Shown one piece after another: positions 7,535-16,047 of a stretch of 64,000 nucleotides of DNA. The stretch's first letter is position 1. Every line of letters begins with the position of its first letter. Where the stretch lies: the NCBI RefSeq assembly GCF_026241335.1, contig NZ_JAPHAV010000010.1, forward strand, positions 62,001 to 126,000, given 5' to 3'. The DNA is from Ochrobactrum chromiisoli. GTDB lineage: Bacteria; Pseudomonadota; Alphaproteobacteria; Rhizobiales; Rhizobiaceae. A model generated the notes under the pieces. The model saw only the letters and a list, made by a program, of their open reading frames with translations, searched no databases and was not told the origin of the DNA. The position numbers and the translations under genes were made by a program.

Positions 7535-7690
7535 CTCGTTCCTTTCTTCTTTACACACGCCAGCATCCTAACAGACGCTGGGAAAGGGGCGGGCCATTCC
7601 ATAAAGCCCGGCAGCAAAGATGCAAGCCGGGCAAAGGGGCAGGCTGGCCGAGAGGGGACCCGGCTGTGAAGGTGGCGCCTGCCAGATGTT
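7535..7690 (-). ncRNA. Candidate IS110 guide (bridge/seek) RNA region
   Basis: The noncoding stretch upstream of the transposase start is GC-rich and folds well by eye. It has a perfect GCCCGGC/GCCGGGC stem enclosing about 13 nt (near 7600-7636), flanked by further C-rich and G-rich complementary segments. In the IS110 subgroup the guide RNA of roughly 150-200 nt is encoded in this position (left end, upstream of the gene); in the IS1111 subgroup it is downstream. Size and position fit the former. Whether it is transcribed and which loops pair with donor or target is not known. Confidence 0.35.
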
Positions 7691-7693
7691 CAT

Positions 7694-7996
7694 TCAGCAG
7701 ATATGGCGGGTTGCCTCCACGCGTAAGCGCGCATCTGCAAGCTTGGACAGAACGCGCGTCGGATCTTCTGCGCTGCGCGTATGAATCACTGTATAAATGT
7801 CTCCGCTCTGAAGCCCGATATCCTTGAGCAGATAATTATCGAGTTCGTTGAGGCGCATGACATGGCGCCGATTTCGGAAAGGCGTCCAGCGACGCAGAAC
7901 CGACACAAACACGGATTTTACCATTTGCTTGAGCGCGGAGGCGTTTGCACTCGTTGCCGGTAACTGTGTCATCGTGGTCTTGCTGATCGCTGTCAT
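7694..7996 (-). CDS. DUF1127 domain small protein
   Basis: The 100-residue protein has a strong ribosome-binding site (GGAG) before the ATG at 7996. Its core, RHVMRLNELDNYLLKDIGLQ, is the conserved arginine-rich DUF1127 (YjiS-like) motif. DUF1127 proteins are small and basic; in related bacteria some act in phosphate, carbon or sRNA-linked regulation. It is transcribed away from the LysR gene at 8160. In Brucella, VtlR is reported to activate small DUF1127-type genes, so this divergent pair fits that regulon. The IS110 element lies directly behind its stop codon; the last residues (LRVEATRHIC) may therefore have been altered by the insertion. Confidence 0.8.
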   Translation of the reverse strand: MTAISKTTMTQLPATSANASALKQMVKSVFVSVLRRWTPFRNRRHVMRLNELDNYLLKDIGLQSGDIYTVIHTRSAEDPTRVLSKLADARLRVEATRHIC

Positions 7997-8159
7997 TGCC
8001 GCTCTCCTTTAAGCGCGCGTCTTTAAAATATTGGTATCGTCAGGTCATTCGCTTTCGCGTCTCCATTCTCTGCGACGTCGGCTTTATCCAACAAGCCAAT
8101 TGATTATTCCAACGAATGTTTTTAATGTAACAGTTCAATAATTATGATGGATGGTTCTG

Positions 8160-9116
8160 ATGAGTGCGCCTTTGGATCTGGACCAATTGCAGACCTTCAT
8201 TGCCATTGCCGACACAGGCAGTTTTACCAAGGCAGCAGATGCTGTCTTCAAAACGCAATCGGCTGTTTCCATGCAGATGCGCCGTCTTGAGGAGCGCATT
8301 GGAAAACCGCTTTTTGAGCGGGATGGCCGCATTAACAGGCTGACTGAAGATGGCGAGCGATTGCTGATCTATGCGCGCCGGATGTTGTTGCTCAATGGCG
8401 AAACCATTGCAGCTTTTGACGATACGCAACTCGAAGGCCATGTGCGTATCGGAACGCCGGATGATTATGCTGATCGGTTTTTGCCCGAAATCATGGCGCG
8501 CTTTGCGCGTTCAAATCCACGTGTCGAGCTTTCGGTGGTTTGTGAGCCGACCGTTAATCTCGATGAGATGATCCGCCGGGGAACGCTGGATATTGCGCTT
8601 GTGACGCAGTGTGATGACAAGCGCCGCTCTGAAGTTGTGCGAACAGAACCGCTTTTATGGGTAGCGTCGGCCAATCATGCCGTTCACGAAGAAGCGATGC
8701 TTCCGCTGGCTGTGGGGCGCCCAACATGCATCTGGCGTCATGCGGCAATCAGTCTTCTGGAGCAGGCAGAGCGCGATTATCGGATTATTATCACAAGCTG
8801 GTCTGCAACAGTTCTGGCTGCTGCGGTTTTATCAGGCCTGGCGGTTTCGGTTTTGCCGGAATGTGCACTGCGCCCGGGCATGCGTGTTCTGGGTGAAGCG
8901 GACGGTTTTGGCGCGCTGCCCGAATTTGGTATTGGCATTATGCGTGGTCATACCAAACAAAATGCGATTGTGGATGCGCTGGCGCAGCATATCATTGAAA
9001 GCCTTGATAATATTTCATCGCCTGCGCCGGTTGCGATGGCGTCTGCAGAAATAGCATCCTTTCCTTCTGTCCGGACACGCCGTGTGCGCAGCAATGAATT
9101 ATTGCCGGGTTGGTGA
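8160..9116 (+). CDS. vtlR: LysR-family regulator, LsrB/VtlR-like
   Basis: The protein starts MSAPLDLDQLQTFIAIADTG and continues with a canonical winged helix (SFTKAADAVFKTQSAVSMQM, about 20-40), then a periplasmic-binding-protein-like effector domain. The wording GTPDDYADRFLPEIMARF and LSGLAVSVLPECALRPGMRV matches what I know of LsrB of rhizobia and VtlR of Brucella, regulators of surface polysaccharide, redox balance, sRNA abcR2 and small DUF1127 genes. I chose the ATG at 8160 over the one at 8151 because the family begins there. A DUF1127 gene lies divergently upstream and xseA follows by 70 bp. The name rests on remembered similarity. Confidence 0.75.
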   Translation: MSAPLDLDQLQTFIAIADTGSFTKAADAVFKTQSAVSMQMRRLEERIGKPLFERDGRINRLTEDGERLLIYARRMLLLNGETIAAFDDTQLEGHVRIGTPDDYADRFLPEIMARFARSNPRVELSVVCEPTVNLDEMIRRGTLDIALVTQCDDKRRSEVVRTEPLLWVASANHAVHEEAMLPLAVGRPTCIWRHAAISLLEQAERDYRIIITSWSATVLAAAVLSGLAVSVLPECALRPGMRVLGEADGFGALPEFGIGIMRGHTKQNAIVDALAQHIIESLDNISSPAPVAMASAEIASFPSVRTRRVRSNELLPGW

Positions 9117-9186
9117 TGGTGCATAAGATGACGGGGTGGCGTCTTGCCCCGTTGACCAATGCACGTCCGCTGTTACCTATTGCAGA

Positions 9187-10773
9187 ATGAGTATGGGTTC
9201 AGATTCGATACCGGGTGGCACCGCCTCCAATTTAGCGGAATATAGCGTTTCCGAGATTTCCGGCGCTTTGAAGCGCACGGTCGAGGATACGTTTTCGCAT
9301 GTGCGTGTGCGCGGCGAAATTTCCGGCTATCGTGGACCGCATTCGTCAGGACACGCATATTTTGCACTTAAAGATGATCGTGCGCGGCTTGAGGCTGTGA
9401 TCTGGCGCGGGTCCATGGGGCGTTTACGCTTCCGCCCCGAAGAGGGGATGGAAGTCATTGCCACGGGTAAACTGACGACCTATCCTGGTTCTTCTAAATA
9501 TCAGATTGTCATTGAGCAGATGGAACCGGCGGGTGCAGGCGCGCTGATGGCGCTGCTTGAAGAACGCAAGCGCAGGCTGGCTGCGGAAGGCCTGTTTGAT
9601 CCCGCAGCAAAGCAGCTTCTTCCATTCATGCCGCGGGTGATTGGTGTTGTCACATCGCCAACAGGTGCGGTTATCCGCGATATTATTCACCGCATTTCGG
9701 ATCGTTATCCACTGCATGTCATTGTCTGGCCTGTGCGCGTGCAGGGTGAAACCAGTGGCGCGGAAGTGGCCGCAGCGGTGGAAGGTTTCAATGCACTGAC
9801 CGAAGATGGCGCGATTGTGCGCCCTGATGTTCTGATTGTGGCGCGTGGCGGCGGCAGTCTTGAAGACCTCTGGGGCTTCAATGATGAAATCGTCGTTCGC
9901 GCAGTTGCCGCATCGCATATTCCTGTAATTTCGGCCGTTGGCCATGAAACGGACTGGACGCTGATCGATCTGGCTGCTGATGTGCGTGCGCCAACGCCGA
10001 CAGGCGCTGCTGAAATGGCAGTGCCGGTCAAAGCCGATCTGGTTGCAACAGTTGCAACACAGTCTGCGCGGCTGGCGTCGGCCATGTCGCGTTTCATTGA
10101 CCTGAAGCGTCAGGCCTATCGTGCGGCCGGTCGCGCGCTGCCATCTGCCGATCAGTTGCTGGCCTTGCCGCGGCGGCGGTTTGATGAGGCGGCGTCACGT
10201 CTGACACGCGGGCTTTTTGTGAACACGCAACAGAAACGCGTTCAGTTCGAGGGCCGTGCGCGTCAGTTGTCGCCACGTTTGCTGCAACGCGGGTTTGATG
10301 AGCAAAAGCGTCATTTGAAATTGCTTGCCCAGCGCTTGCCGCGTGCGTTGGAAGTCTTCCTGCGCGAAAGACGTGTTGCTTTTGCGCGGCGTGCCGAAAG
10401 ACTGACGCCGGCGCCGCTGTTGCGCCGCGCAACGCTTGCAAAAAACACTGTCGAGCAGCTTGATCGCCGTCGAGATCAGGCGATCAGCCTGTTGATTGAG
10501 CGCACAAAACGCCGTGGGCAGGAACTGGAACGCCTGATGCGGACACTCTCTTATGAAAGCGTTCTGGATCGCGGTTTTGCGGTTGTTTTTGATGCGGATG
10601 GCAAGCCGGTCAAACAAGCGGCAAGTATTTCGGAAGGGGATGCTTTGTCGATCCGCTTCCGTGATGGCGATGTCTGTGCAACAGCGGGACATGGCCCTGA
10701 GATACCATCACCGAAAGGCGCGGCGCGAAAAACGTCTTCGTCTGGTTCTGGCGGGCAGGGCACGCTCTTTTAG
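9187..10773 (+). CDS. xseA: Exodeoxyribonuclease VII large subunit
   Basis: The N-terminal OB-fold ([18 protein letters not shown], then [19 protein letters not shown]) is followed by the catalytic exonuclease domain with [20 protein letters not shown], the glycine loop [17 protein letters not shown] and [20 protein letters not shown], then a long coiled-coil-like helical region rich in Arg. With XseB it degrades single-stranded DNA to short acid-soluble oligonucleotides in the cytosol. The frame is open from 9136, but family proteins begin at about the ATG at 9187 or 9193; no clear Shine-Dalgarno separates these. At 528 residues it is slightly longer than the E. coli enzyme, as in other rhizobia. 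xseB is not nearby. Confidence 0.93.
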   Translation: MSMGSDSIPGGTASNLAEYSVSEISGALKRTVEDTFSHVRVRGEISGYRGPHSSGHAYFALKDDRARLEAVIWRGSMGRLRFRPEEGMEVIATGKLTTYPGSSKYQIVIEQMEPAGAGALMALLEERKRRLAAEGLFDPAAKQLLPFMPRVIGVVTSPTGAVIRDIIHRISDRYPLHVIVWPVRVQGETSGAEVAAAVEGFNALTEDGAIVRPDVLIVARGGGSLEDLWGFNDEIVVRAVAASHIPVISAVGHETDWTLIDLAADVRAPTPTGAAEMAVPVKADLVATVATQSARLASAMSRFIDLKRQAYRAAGRALPSADQLLALPRRRFDEAASRLTRGLFVNTQQKRVQFEGRARQLSPRLLQRGFDEQKRHLKLLAQRLPRALEVFLRERRVAFARRAERLTPAPLLRRATLAKNTVEQLDRRRDQAISLLIERTKRRGQELERLMRTLSYESVLDRGFAVVFDADGKPVKQAASISEGDALSIRFRDGDVCATAGHGPEIPSPKGAARKTSSSGSGGQGTLF

Positions 10774-10905
10774 CAACACATAGAGCGCAATTTCGCTGAG
10801 GTTGCAGATAAATGAGCACTCTTAAGGCTGACTTAAGTTTGGTTTTCTCTTTCGTTCGTTTAGCGAGCCAAATGGCTTAATTGGATGAAGCGAAAGAGTT
10901 TTTGA

Positions 10906-11625
10906 ATGTCGCGTAACTTTCCCCATGGCCGTATAGTGACGAGCCGCCGCGCGTTTCTCATCGGTGCGAGTGCTGTTGCATTATCGGGCTGTGTTTCGAC
11001 CGCGCAGCAGGCAAGCCAGGTCAAACCTGAACCTGCTCCGATACGCGCTGTGCCGCCCATGTATGAAGCGATGCCCTATGAGCAGTTTCCAATCCCTGCG
11101 GTGAATGTTGCCAAAGTCGATCCGAAATTCTGGCGGCAGGAAGTCGATTATCCGACCACTGAAAAGGTTGGCACCGTTATCGTCGATACGCCCAACAAAT
11201 ATCTTTATCATGTGCGCAGCAATGGCCGCGCCATGCGCTATGGCATAGGCGTTGGACGTGATGGGTTTTCATGGGCTGGCCGTGCGATTATCGCTTATAA
11301 GCGGCAGTGGCCGCGCTGGACACCACCGGATGAAATGGTAGCGCGCCAGCCTGCGCTGGAACCTTACAGCATCGCCAATGGTGGTATGCCGCCCGGTTTG
11401 AAAAATCCGCTCGGCGCACGCGCTCTCTATATTCATAAAGACGGACGTGACACGATCTATCGTATTCATGGATCGCCTGAAGAATGGAGCATTGGTAAGG
11501 CAGTGTCGTCTGGCTGTATCCGCTTGCTCAATCAGGATGTCATCGATCTCTATAACAATGTGCGCGATGGCAGCACGATTGTGGTCATTCCTGATCCGAG
11601 TAAGGGAACGCAGGTTTCGGCTTAA
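10906..11625 (+). CDS. L,D-transpeptidase (YkuD), lipoprotein-like
   Basis: The 239-residue protein has a basic N-terminus with twin arginines (SRRAFLIG), a hydrophobic stretch and the lipobox LSGC (C29), so it is likely lipidated and periplasmic. The YkuD domain spans about 88-235 with the catalytic block around H188 (IHGS) and C204 (SSGCIRL). Such enzymes make 3-3 peptidoglycan cross-links or, as shown in Brucella abortus and relatives, attach outer-membrane beta-barrels to peptidoglycan. It forms its own unit, with 132 bp upstream and a strong terminator after it. A second YkuD gene lies at 30295-31065. Which reaction this one carries out cannot be told from sequence. Confidence 0.9.
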   Translation: MSRNFPHGRIVTSRRAFLIGASAVALSGCVSTAQQASQVKPEPAPIRAVPPMYEAMPYEQFPIPAVNVAKVDPKFWRQEVDYPTTEKVGTVIVDTPNKYLYHVRSNGRAMRYGIGVGRDGFSWAGRAIIAYKRQWPRWTPPDEMVARQPALEPYSIANGGMPPGLKNPLGARALYIHKDGRDTIYRIHGSPEEWSIGKAVSSGCIRLLNQDVIDLYNNVRDGSTIVVIPDPSKGTQVSA

Positions 11626-11627
11626 CG

Positions 11628-11662
11628 AGCAAAAGGCGCGGACTTCCGCGCCTTTTGCTTAT
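11628..11662 (+). terminator. Intrinsic terminator after the L,D-transpeptidase gene
   Basis: A perfect 14-bp stem (11628-11641 with 11646-11659) with a 4-nt loop sits three bases after the stop codon. The arm begins with four A's and the closing arm ends in T's, so it could work from both sides. Confidence 0.85.
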
Positions 11663-11676
11663 TTGAAGTGAGGCTA

Positions 11677-11715
11677 GCGCATTCCGAAAAGTGCGAAGCG
11701 GTTTTCGGAATGCGC
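11677..11715. repeat. Palindromic intergenic repeat
   Basis: Perfect 14-bp inverted arms (GCGCATTCCGAAAA and its complement) enclose the 11-nt loop GTGCGAAGCGG. It fills the space between two convergent genes, one base before the stop codon of the gene at 11717. The core AAGTGCGAAGCGG recurs in the 105-bp repeat at 50013-50119, so it belongs to a dispersed family. Confidence 0.75.
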
Positions 11716-11716
11716 T

Positions 11717-12151
11717 TTAAATACCTGTTTCCTTGCAGACGACCACACGCCAGCCATCGGGATCTTCATAGGTGAAACTGCGGTTGAGCCAGTAAGGATT
11801 TTCTGGCTCCACAGGCGCATAGCCTCCGCCCTGCATCCGTTTGTTCAAACGGTCATAAGCCGCCTCGTCGGTTATATAGATCACCAGCAGATTATCTTCC
11901 GACGGAGCCCGGCAAGGACTGCCTGCTTCATGTTCTGTGAATTCAAGATGTACACTCTTTCCGGGCAGGCCCAGCATGATACCGTTATATCCGTCGTGGG
12001 CTTCAAAGGCACCAAGTTGCGGCAGCCCAAGGCCATCACGATAGAAAGCGATGACTTCATTAAATTTATCCGTTGGCCGGGCAAAGCGAACTTGAACAGG
12101 GGTAGCCCCTTCGCCAAGAGTGAGTGATTGTTGGGTGGATTGAGTATTCAT
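11717..12151 (-). CDS. VOC-family (glyoxalase/bleomycin resistance-like) protein
   Basis: The 144-residue protein starts MNTQSTQQS at the ATG at 12151, preceded by AAAGGAACG. The pattern VQVRFARPTDKFNEVIAFYR ... GLGLPQ at the front and RSFTYEDPDGWRVVVC at the end is the paired beta-alpha-beta-beta-beta fold of vicinal oxygen chelate proteins. Candidate metal ligands are His (SVHLEFTEHE) and Glu (TYEDPDG). The role may be isomerase, dioxygenase or drug binding; sequence alone does not say. It lies 17 bp downstream of the DMT transporter on the same strand, with a divergent LysR gene beyond, so transporter and VOC protein probably act on the same small molecule. Confidence 0.85.
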   Translation of the reverse strand: MNTQSTQQSLTLGEGATPVQVRFARPTDKFNEVIAFYRDGLGLPQLGAFEAHDGYNGIMLGLPGKSVHLEFTEHEAGSPCRAPSEDNLLVIYITDEAAYDRLNKRMQGGGYAPVEPENPYWLNRSFTYEDPDGWRVVVCKETGI

Positions 12152-12168
12152 TTTGCGTTCCTTTGGTT

Positions 12169-12669
12169 TTAGTTCTGTCCGGATGCGGTCAGTGCCTGCA
12201 TTCCGCGCCATAGGGATGGCGCCTGCATGACGATGACACCAATGGCGACGAGTAGGACGCCGATCAGACGGGATGGCGTGATTTCTCTTGATACAAATCC
12301 CATGATGCCGAAATAATCGATCAGCACAGAGGCGATGAGTTGTCCGGCGATAACTGCAGTCATGAAACCGGCTGCACCAAGTTTTGGGGCAAATAGAATG
12401 GCGGCGGTAATGTAGAGCACACCGGCAATGCCGCCGATCCATATCCACTTCGGTTGTCCTACGAGACCACTGAAAGTGGGGAGTGACACTTTCATCGCCA
12501 GTAAGACGGGCAACACACAGATGATGCTGACAATCAATGAAACAATCGTTGCCCAAAGCGGATGACCGAGCGCACGTCCTAAAGCTGCGTTGGCACCTGC
12601 CTGAAACGGTACAACCGCACCTGCGATAAGGGCGGCGATTAAAAATGTGAGTGATCCCTGAGCCTGCAT
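12169..12669 (-). CDS. DMT-superfamily transporter, DUF606/YdcZ type
   Basis: The 166-residue protein is mostly hydrophobic with about five membrane segments, opening SLTFLIAALIAGAVVPFQAG and followed by ANAALGRALGHPLWATIVS, typical of YdcZ/DUF606 half-size members. The ATG at 12669 has AAGG eight bases upstream and matches the family start; TTG 12702 and ATG 12693 are alternatives. It is an inner-membrane protein, probably an exporter that works as a dimer. It is first in a two-gene unit with the VOC gene, read divergently from the LysR gene at 12752 across a 17-bp palindrome, and hence likely controlled by that regulator. Confidence 0.82.
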   Translation of the reverse strand: MQAQGSLTFLIAALIAGAVVPFQAGANAALGRALGHPLWATIVSLIVSIICVLPVLLAMKVSLPTFSGLVGQPKWIWIGGIAGVLYITAAILFAPKLGAAGFMTAVIAGQLIASVLIDYFGIMGFVSREITPSRLIGVLLVAIGVIVMQAPSLWRGMQALTASGQN

Positions 12670-12719
12670 GAAGATAGCCTTTTCTGTATTCATCTGGCTC
12701 AAATCTAGATATAAACGAA

Positions 12720-12736
12720 CTGAATTTGAAATTCAG
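12720..12736. promoter_or_regulatory. Putative LysR operator (perfect 17-bp palindrome)
   Basis: CTGAATTTGAAATTCAG is perfectly symmetric about its central G and contains the T-N11-A core of LysR binding sites. It lies in the short divergent region, 16 bp before the LysR start codon and 51 bp before the transporter start, where an autoregulated LysR site is expected. Confidence 0.6.
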
Positions 12737-12751
12737 ATTGCAGAGTTTATT

Positions 12752-13663
12752 ATGCACAAGATGAATAATCTGCGCGGTGTCGATTTGAACCTGCTTGTGG
12801 TTCTGGATGCACTTCTGACAGAGCGCCATGTCTCGCGCGCAGCGGTACGGTTGAATATGAGTCAGCCAGCCGTCAGCCATGCGCTGGCCCGTTTGCGAGA
12901 GCTGTTCGATGATCCGCTTCTCATTCGCCAGGGGGCAGGTTTTTCTCCGACCATCAAGGCAATGGAGATAACGAAGCCGCTTGCGCAGGTTCTGTCAGGG
13001 ATACGCAGTGTTCTTGGTCCGCAGGGTTTTGATCCTATAACCACGCAGCATCGTTTTCATCTAGCCATGTCCGATTATGGCGGTAGCATTTTGCTGCCTG
13101 AACTGGTGAGGGATTTACGCCGGACAGCATCGGGGGTTGATCTGGTGGTCAGCCAGTTTAGCCGTGAAAGCATGGTCGCGCGCATTCTGGATGGTGAGAT
13201 TGATCTGGGGTTTGGTGTGTTCCCACATTTGCCGGCTCAGATTGCGGCAGATGTCATCATGCAGGACGAATATGTCTGTTTGCTTGACCGCCGAAGCATC
13301 GAGGGGCGGGTATTGGATGTTGAAACATATTTGGAGCGACCGCATGCGCTTGTTGCGGTGCGCGGTGATGCGCCGACGGAAATTGAGGAAAGCTTGAAAA
13401 GTGCCGGATATACGCGGCATGTCGCAGTGGTTGTTCCGCATTGGGGCGTTGCGCCACAGCTGATTTCCGGTACAGACCTCATTTTGACCATTGCGCGTGG
13501 CGGGTTGAAGAATCTTCCGAAGGATAGCAATCTGGCCGTCCTGCCTGTGCCCGTGGCGTTGCCACCGATACCGTTTGTGCAGATATGGCATAAGCGCCGG
13601 GAAAGTGACCCGGCGCACCGCTGGCTACGGTCGAAGATAAGCGCGAGCGTCTTTAGCGTTTAA
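12752..13663 (+). CDS. LysR-family transcriptional regulator, NodD-like subgroup
   Basis: From the ATG at 12752 the protein reads MHKMNNLRGVDLNLLVVLDA, then the helix-turn-helix RHVSRAAVRLNMSQPAVSHA and FDDPLLIRQGAGFSPT, as in the NodD/TrpI-like LysR subgroup. The effector domain follows (about 95-300). It is divergent from the DMT transporter-VOC pair and most likely controls it through the palindrome at 12720-12736. The stop codon overlaps the stop of gshA on the other strand by four bases. The inducer is unknown. Confidence 0.85.
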   Translation: MHKMNNLRGVDLNLLVVLDALLTERHVSRAAVRLNMSQPAVSHALARLRELFDDPLLIRQGAGFSPTIKAMEITKPLAQVLSGIRSVLGPQGFDPITTQHRFHLAMSDYGGSILLPELVRDLRRTASGVDLVVSQFSRESMVARILDGEIDLGFGVFPHLPAQIAADVIMQDEYVCLLDRRSIEGRVLDVETYLERPHALVAVRGDAPTEIEESLKSAGYTRHVAVVVPHWGVAPQLISGTDLILTIARGGLKNLPKDSNLAVLPVPVALPPIPFVQIWHKRRESDPAHRWLRSKISASVFSV

Positions 13664-15033
13664 TAAGCGTATTCGAGGAAGATCGGCTCGACCGATCCTG
13701 CCCAGACACTGTTATAGGCTTTGAGCATCCGCTCCGCATCGGTGATGCCTGCGGCAACGATTTCTTCGAGTGGTGCGAGGAAATGCGTCTCATCAAAGCC
13801 ATCGCCATTAAGCTGCTTGCGGTTGAGCAGGCCAAGGCGCGATATTTCCAGCGTCTTGCGTGCAATCTGCGCAACAGGCTTGCCGCGGAACGAAGCATTG
13901 AGTGCCCTTGCAGGTACATCATTGCGCAGCGCCAGCACCTCTTCATAGGTCCAGTCTTTGGTCAGATCTTCTGCGGCACTGAGCGCTTCCTCATCATAAA
14001 GCAGACCAACCCAATAAGCGGGCAGGGCGCAGATACGGCGCCATGGGCCACCATCGGCTCCGCGCATTTCGAGGAAGCGTTTCAGACGCACTTCCGGGAA
14101 CAGGGTCGAGAGATGGTTGGTCCAGTCGCCCATATTCGGCACCGGATCGCTGACTTCACCCTTTAATGCACCATTCATGAACTGGCGGAAGGTGACGTGC
14201 GTGCAGTCGTGATAATGGCCATCACGCAGGATAAAATACATCGGGATATCGAGCGCCCATTCGACATAGTCGATGAAACCGAAGTTTTGGGAGAAGACAA
14301 ACGGCAACACGCCCGAGCGCTGATTGTCGGTATCGCGCCAGATGTTGGAGCGCCACGACAGAAGGCCATTTGGCTTGCCTTCCGTGAAGGGCGAGCTTGC
14401 AAACAGGGCCGTTGCAATCGATTGGAGCTTCATCGAAACCTGCATCTTGCGACGCATGTCGGACTCGGAACTGAAATCGAGATTCACCTGAATGGTCGAC
14501 GTGCGATACATCATGTCCAGCCCTTCATGGCCGACCTTCGGCATGTAGTTGGTCATGATGTTATAACGTGACTTTGGCATGACAGGCGTTTCGGCCAATG
14601 TCCATTTTGGGCTGCCGCCGAGGCCAAGGAATCGAATGCCAAGTGGTTCCGCAATCTCGCGCACCTGCGAAAGATGAGCATTCACTTCACGGCACGTCTG
14701 GTGGATAGAGGAAAGCGGCGCGCCAGACAGTTCAAATTGGCCACCCGGTTCGAGCGAAATAGCACCCTGTCCCGTTGGCTCAACGAGACCGATAATATTG
14801 CCTTCGTCGATAATCGGCTCCCAGCCAAGCTTGGCTTTCATGCCTTCGAGAATGGCTTTAATGCCACTTGGCCCTTCATAAGGAACGGGGCTGTTGTTCG
14901 CGACGTAGAAAGGAAATTTCTCGTGCTCGGTGCCGATGCGCCATGCATCCTTGGGCTTGGCTCCCTCAGCAAGATAGGCTGCGAGTTCTTCAACACCGGT
15001 TAGTGCTGTTTCATCGGTCGTGTCGCGCGCCAT
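13660..15033 (-). CDS. gshA: Glutamate-cysteine ligase
   Basis: The 457-residue enzyme matches the plant/alphaproteobacterial class of gamma-glutamylcysteine synthetases: WRIGTEHEKFPFYV near the N-terminus, the SLEPGGQFELSGAPL block that binds glutamate, and TSTIQVNLDFSSE and RDGHYHDCTHVTFRQFMNG later. It joins glutamate and cysteine with ATP, the first step of glutathione synthesis in the cytosol. It follows rsmE by 104 bp on the same strand, a gene order seen in other rhizobiales. The short distance suggests shared transcription, although it may have its own promoter. The end is tail to tail with a LysR gene. Confidence 0.93.
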   Translation of the reverse strand: MARDTTDETALTGVEELAAYLAEGAKPKDAWRIGTEHEKFPFYVANNSPVPYEGPSGIKAILEGMKAKLGWEPIIDEGNIIGLVEPTGQGAISLEPGGQFELSGAPLSSIHQTCREVNAHLSQVREIAEPLGIRFLGLGGSPKWTLAETPVMPKSRYNIMTNYMPKVGHEGLDMMYRTSTIQVNLDFSSESDMRRKMQVSMKLQSIATALFASSPFTEGKPNGLLSWRSNIWRDTDNQRSGVLPFVFSQNFGFIDYVEWALDIPMYFILRDGHYHDCTHVTFRQFMNGALKGEVSDPVPNMGDWTNHLSTLFPEVRLKRFLEMRGADGGPWRRICALPAYWVGLLYDEEALSAAEDLTKDWTYEEVLALRNDVPARALNASFRGKPVAQIARKTLEISRLGLLNRKQLNGDGFDETHFLAPLEEIVAAGITDAERMLKAYNSVWAGSVEPIFLEYAY

Positions 15034-15137
15034 TCATATTATCCCTAGACGAATTTTTCTTTGTCAGCGTGATTGGACAAATTTGTCAAATCGCGCAAGT
15101 CAATTTCATTGATGATTGGATTTTCTTGCATTCATAT

Positions 15138-15878
15138 TCATGTTTTCCAGTCACCCAGCACTGCCTGCACAAGGGTAAGCGCTGCGACAGCCGCTGTATC
15201 GGCACGCAAAATGCGCGGTCCCAATGGTATCGCTGTCACAAAAGGCAGGCTGCGCAATTGCTGACGTTCACTTTCCGAAAATCCCCCTTCAGGCCCGATC
15301 AGCACCGCATAGGCGGCTGGCTCAAGACTGCTTAGAATGGTCAGAGGGTCGTCCGTTTCATAGCCTTCATCGCAAAAGATAAGGCGGCGCGATGCATCCC
15401 ACTGCTCAAGCAAGCGGTCAAAGCGGATCGCATCGCGGCATTCGGGTATCGCGAGAACGCCGCACTGTTCGGCAGCCTCAATGGCATTGGCCCTGATGCG
15501 GTCCGTGCCCAGCTTAGGCACCTGCGTATGCTGTGTAATCACAGGCTGCAAAACGCCTGCTCCCATCTCCACGGCCTTCTGCACCATATAGTCGAGCCGC
15601 CCTTGTTTCAGCGGTGCGAAACAATAAACGAGGTCACAAGGCGCGGGCTGTGGGCGAGTCTGCTCGACCGCTTCAAGAAACAACCGCTTCTTGCCTTCTG
15701 GGCGCAGGCGCATTTTCCACTCGCCGTCCTGCCCGTTAAAGGCGAGAATTTCGTCGCCGTCCTTTAATCGCAAAACATGAGTCAGATAATGGGCGGCCTG
15801 CGTTGGAGCTTCCACGTGAGCACCATCGCCAAGGCTGGCTTCGAGATAAAGTCTTTGCATTTTATAATTCGCGCGCAT
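15138..15878 (-). CDS. rsmE: 16S rRNA (uracil-1498-N3)-methyltransferase
   Basis: The protein has the N-terminal PUA-like part ([20 protein letters not shown]) and the C-terminal SPOUT knot with [18 protein letters not shown] and [18 protein letters not shown], the SAM-binding trefoil signature of RsmE. It methylates U1498 in helix 44 of the small subunit. I chose the ATG at 15878 ([13 protein letters not shown]), where related proteins start; the frame is open ten codons further. It heads a minus-strand unit with gshA, divergent from the marR gene at 16048. Confidence 0.92.
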   Translation of the reverse strand: MRANYKMQRLYLEASLGDGAHVEAPTQAAHYLTHVLRLKDGDEILAFNGQDGEWKMRLRPEGKKRLFLEAVEQTRPQPAPCDLVYCFAPLKQGRLDYMVQKAVEMGAGVLQPVITQHTQVPKLGTDRIRANAIEAAEQCGVLAIPECRDAIRFDRLLEQWDASRRLIFCDEGYETDDPLTILSSLEPAAYAVLIGPEGGFSESERQQLRSLPFVTAIPLGPRILRADTAAVAALTLVQAVLGDWKT

Positions 15879-16047
15879 GATCGCATCGATGACAGAGGGC
15901 AGGGGCAATGGTCAAGCGATTTGGTTGCCGCACAGCACGGGCAACAGTTGCGTACACAATGAGTTGATCCTAACAAAAAACCATTGGAATTGAATAAGAT
16001 TGCATCCATATAGATATGAACCTATCGATTTGAATGGAATGTAAGTT

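Larger units (their letters stand above)
6390..7693 (-). mobile_element. IS110-family insertion sequence (ends approximate)
   Basis: The element consists of the transposase gene plus noncoding flanks: a GC-rich structured stretch upstream of the transposase (7532-7693) and about 100 bp downstream of it. IS110 elements lack clear terminal inverted repeats and target duplications, so the ends cannot be fixed from one copy. The right limit is set by the DUF1127 stop codon; the left limit is a guess from the change to less structured sequence. Confidence 0.5.

Noticed and set aside
11717..12880. A 387-codon minus-strand frame running from the VOC gene through the DMT gene and into the LysR gene
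   Set aside because: Only the last 144 codons form a real protein with its own ribosome-binding site; the rest overlaps two well-supported genes in other frames.
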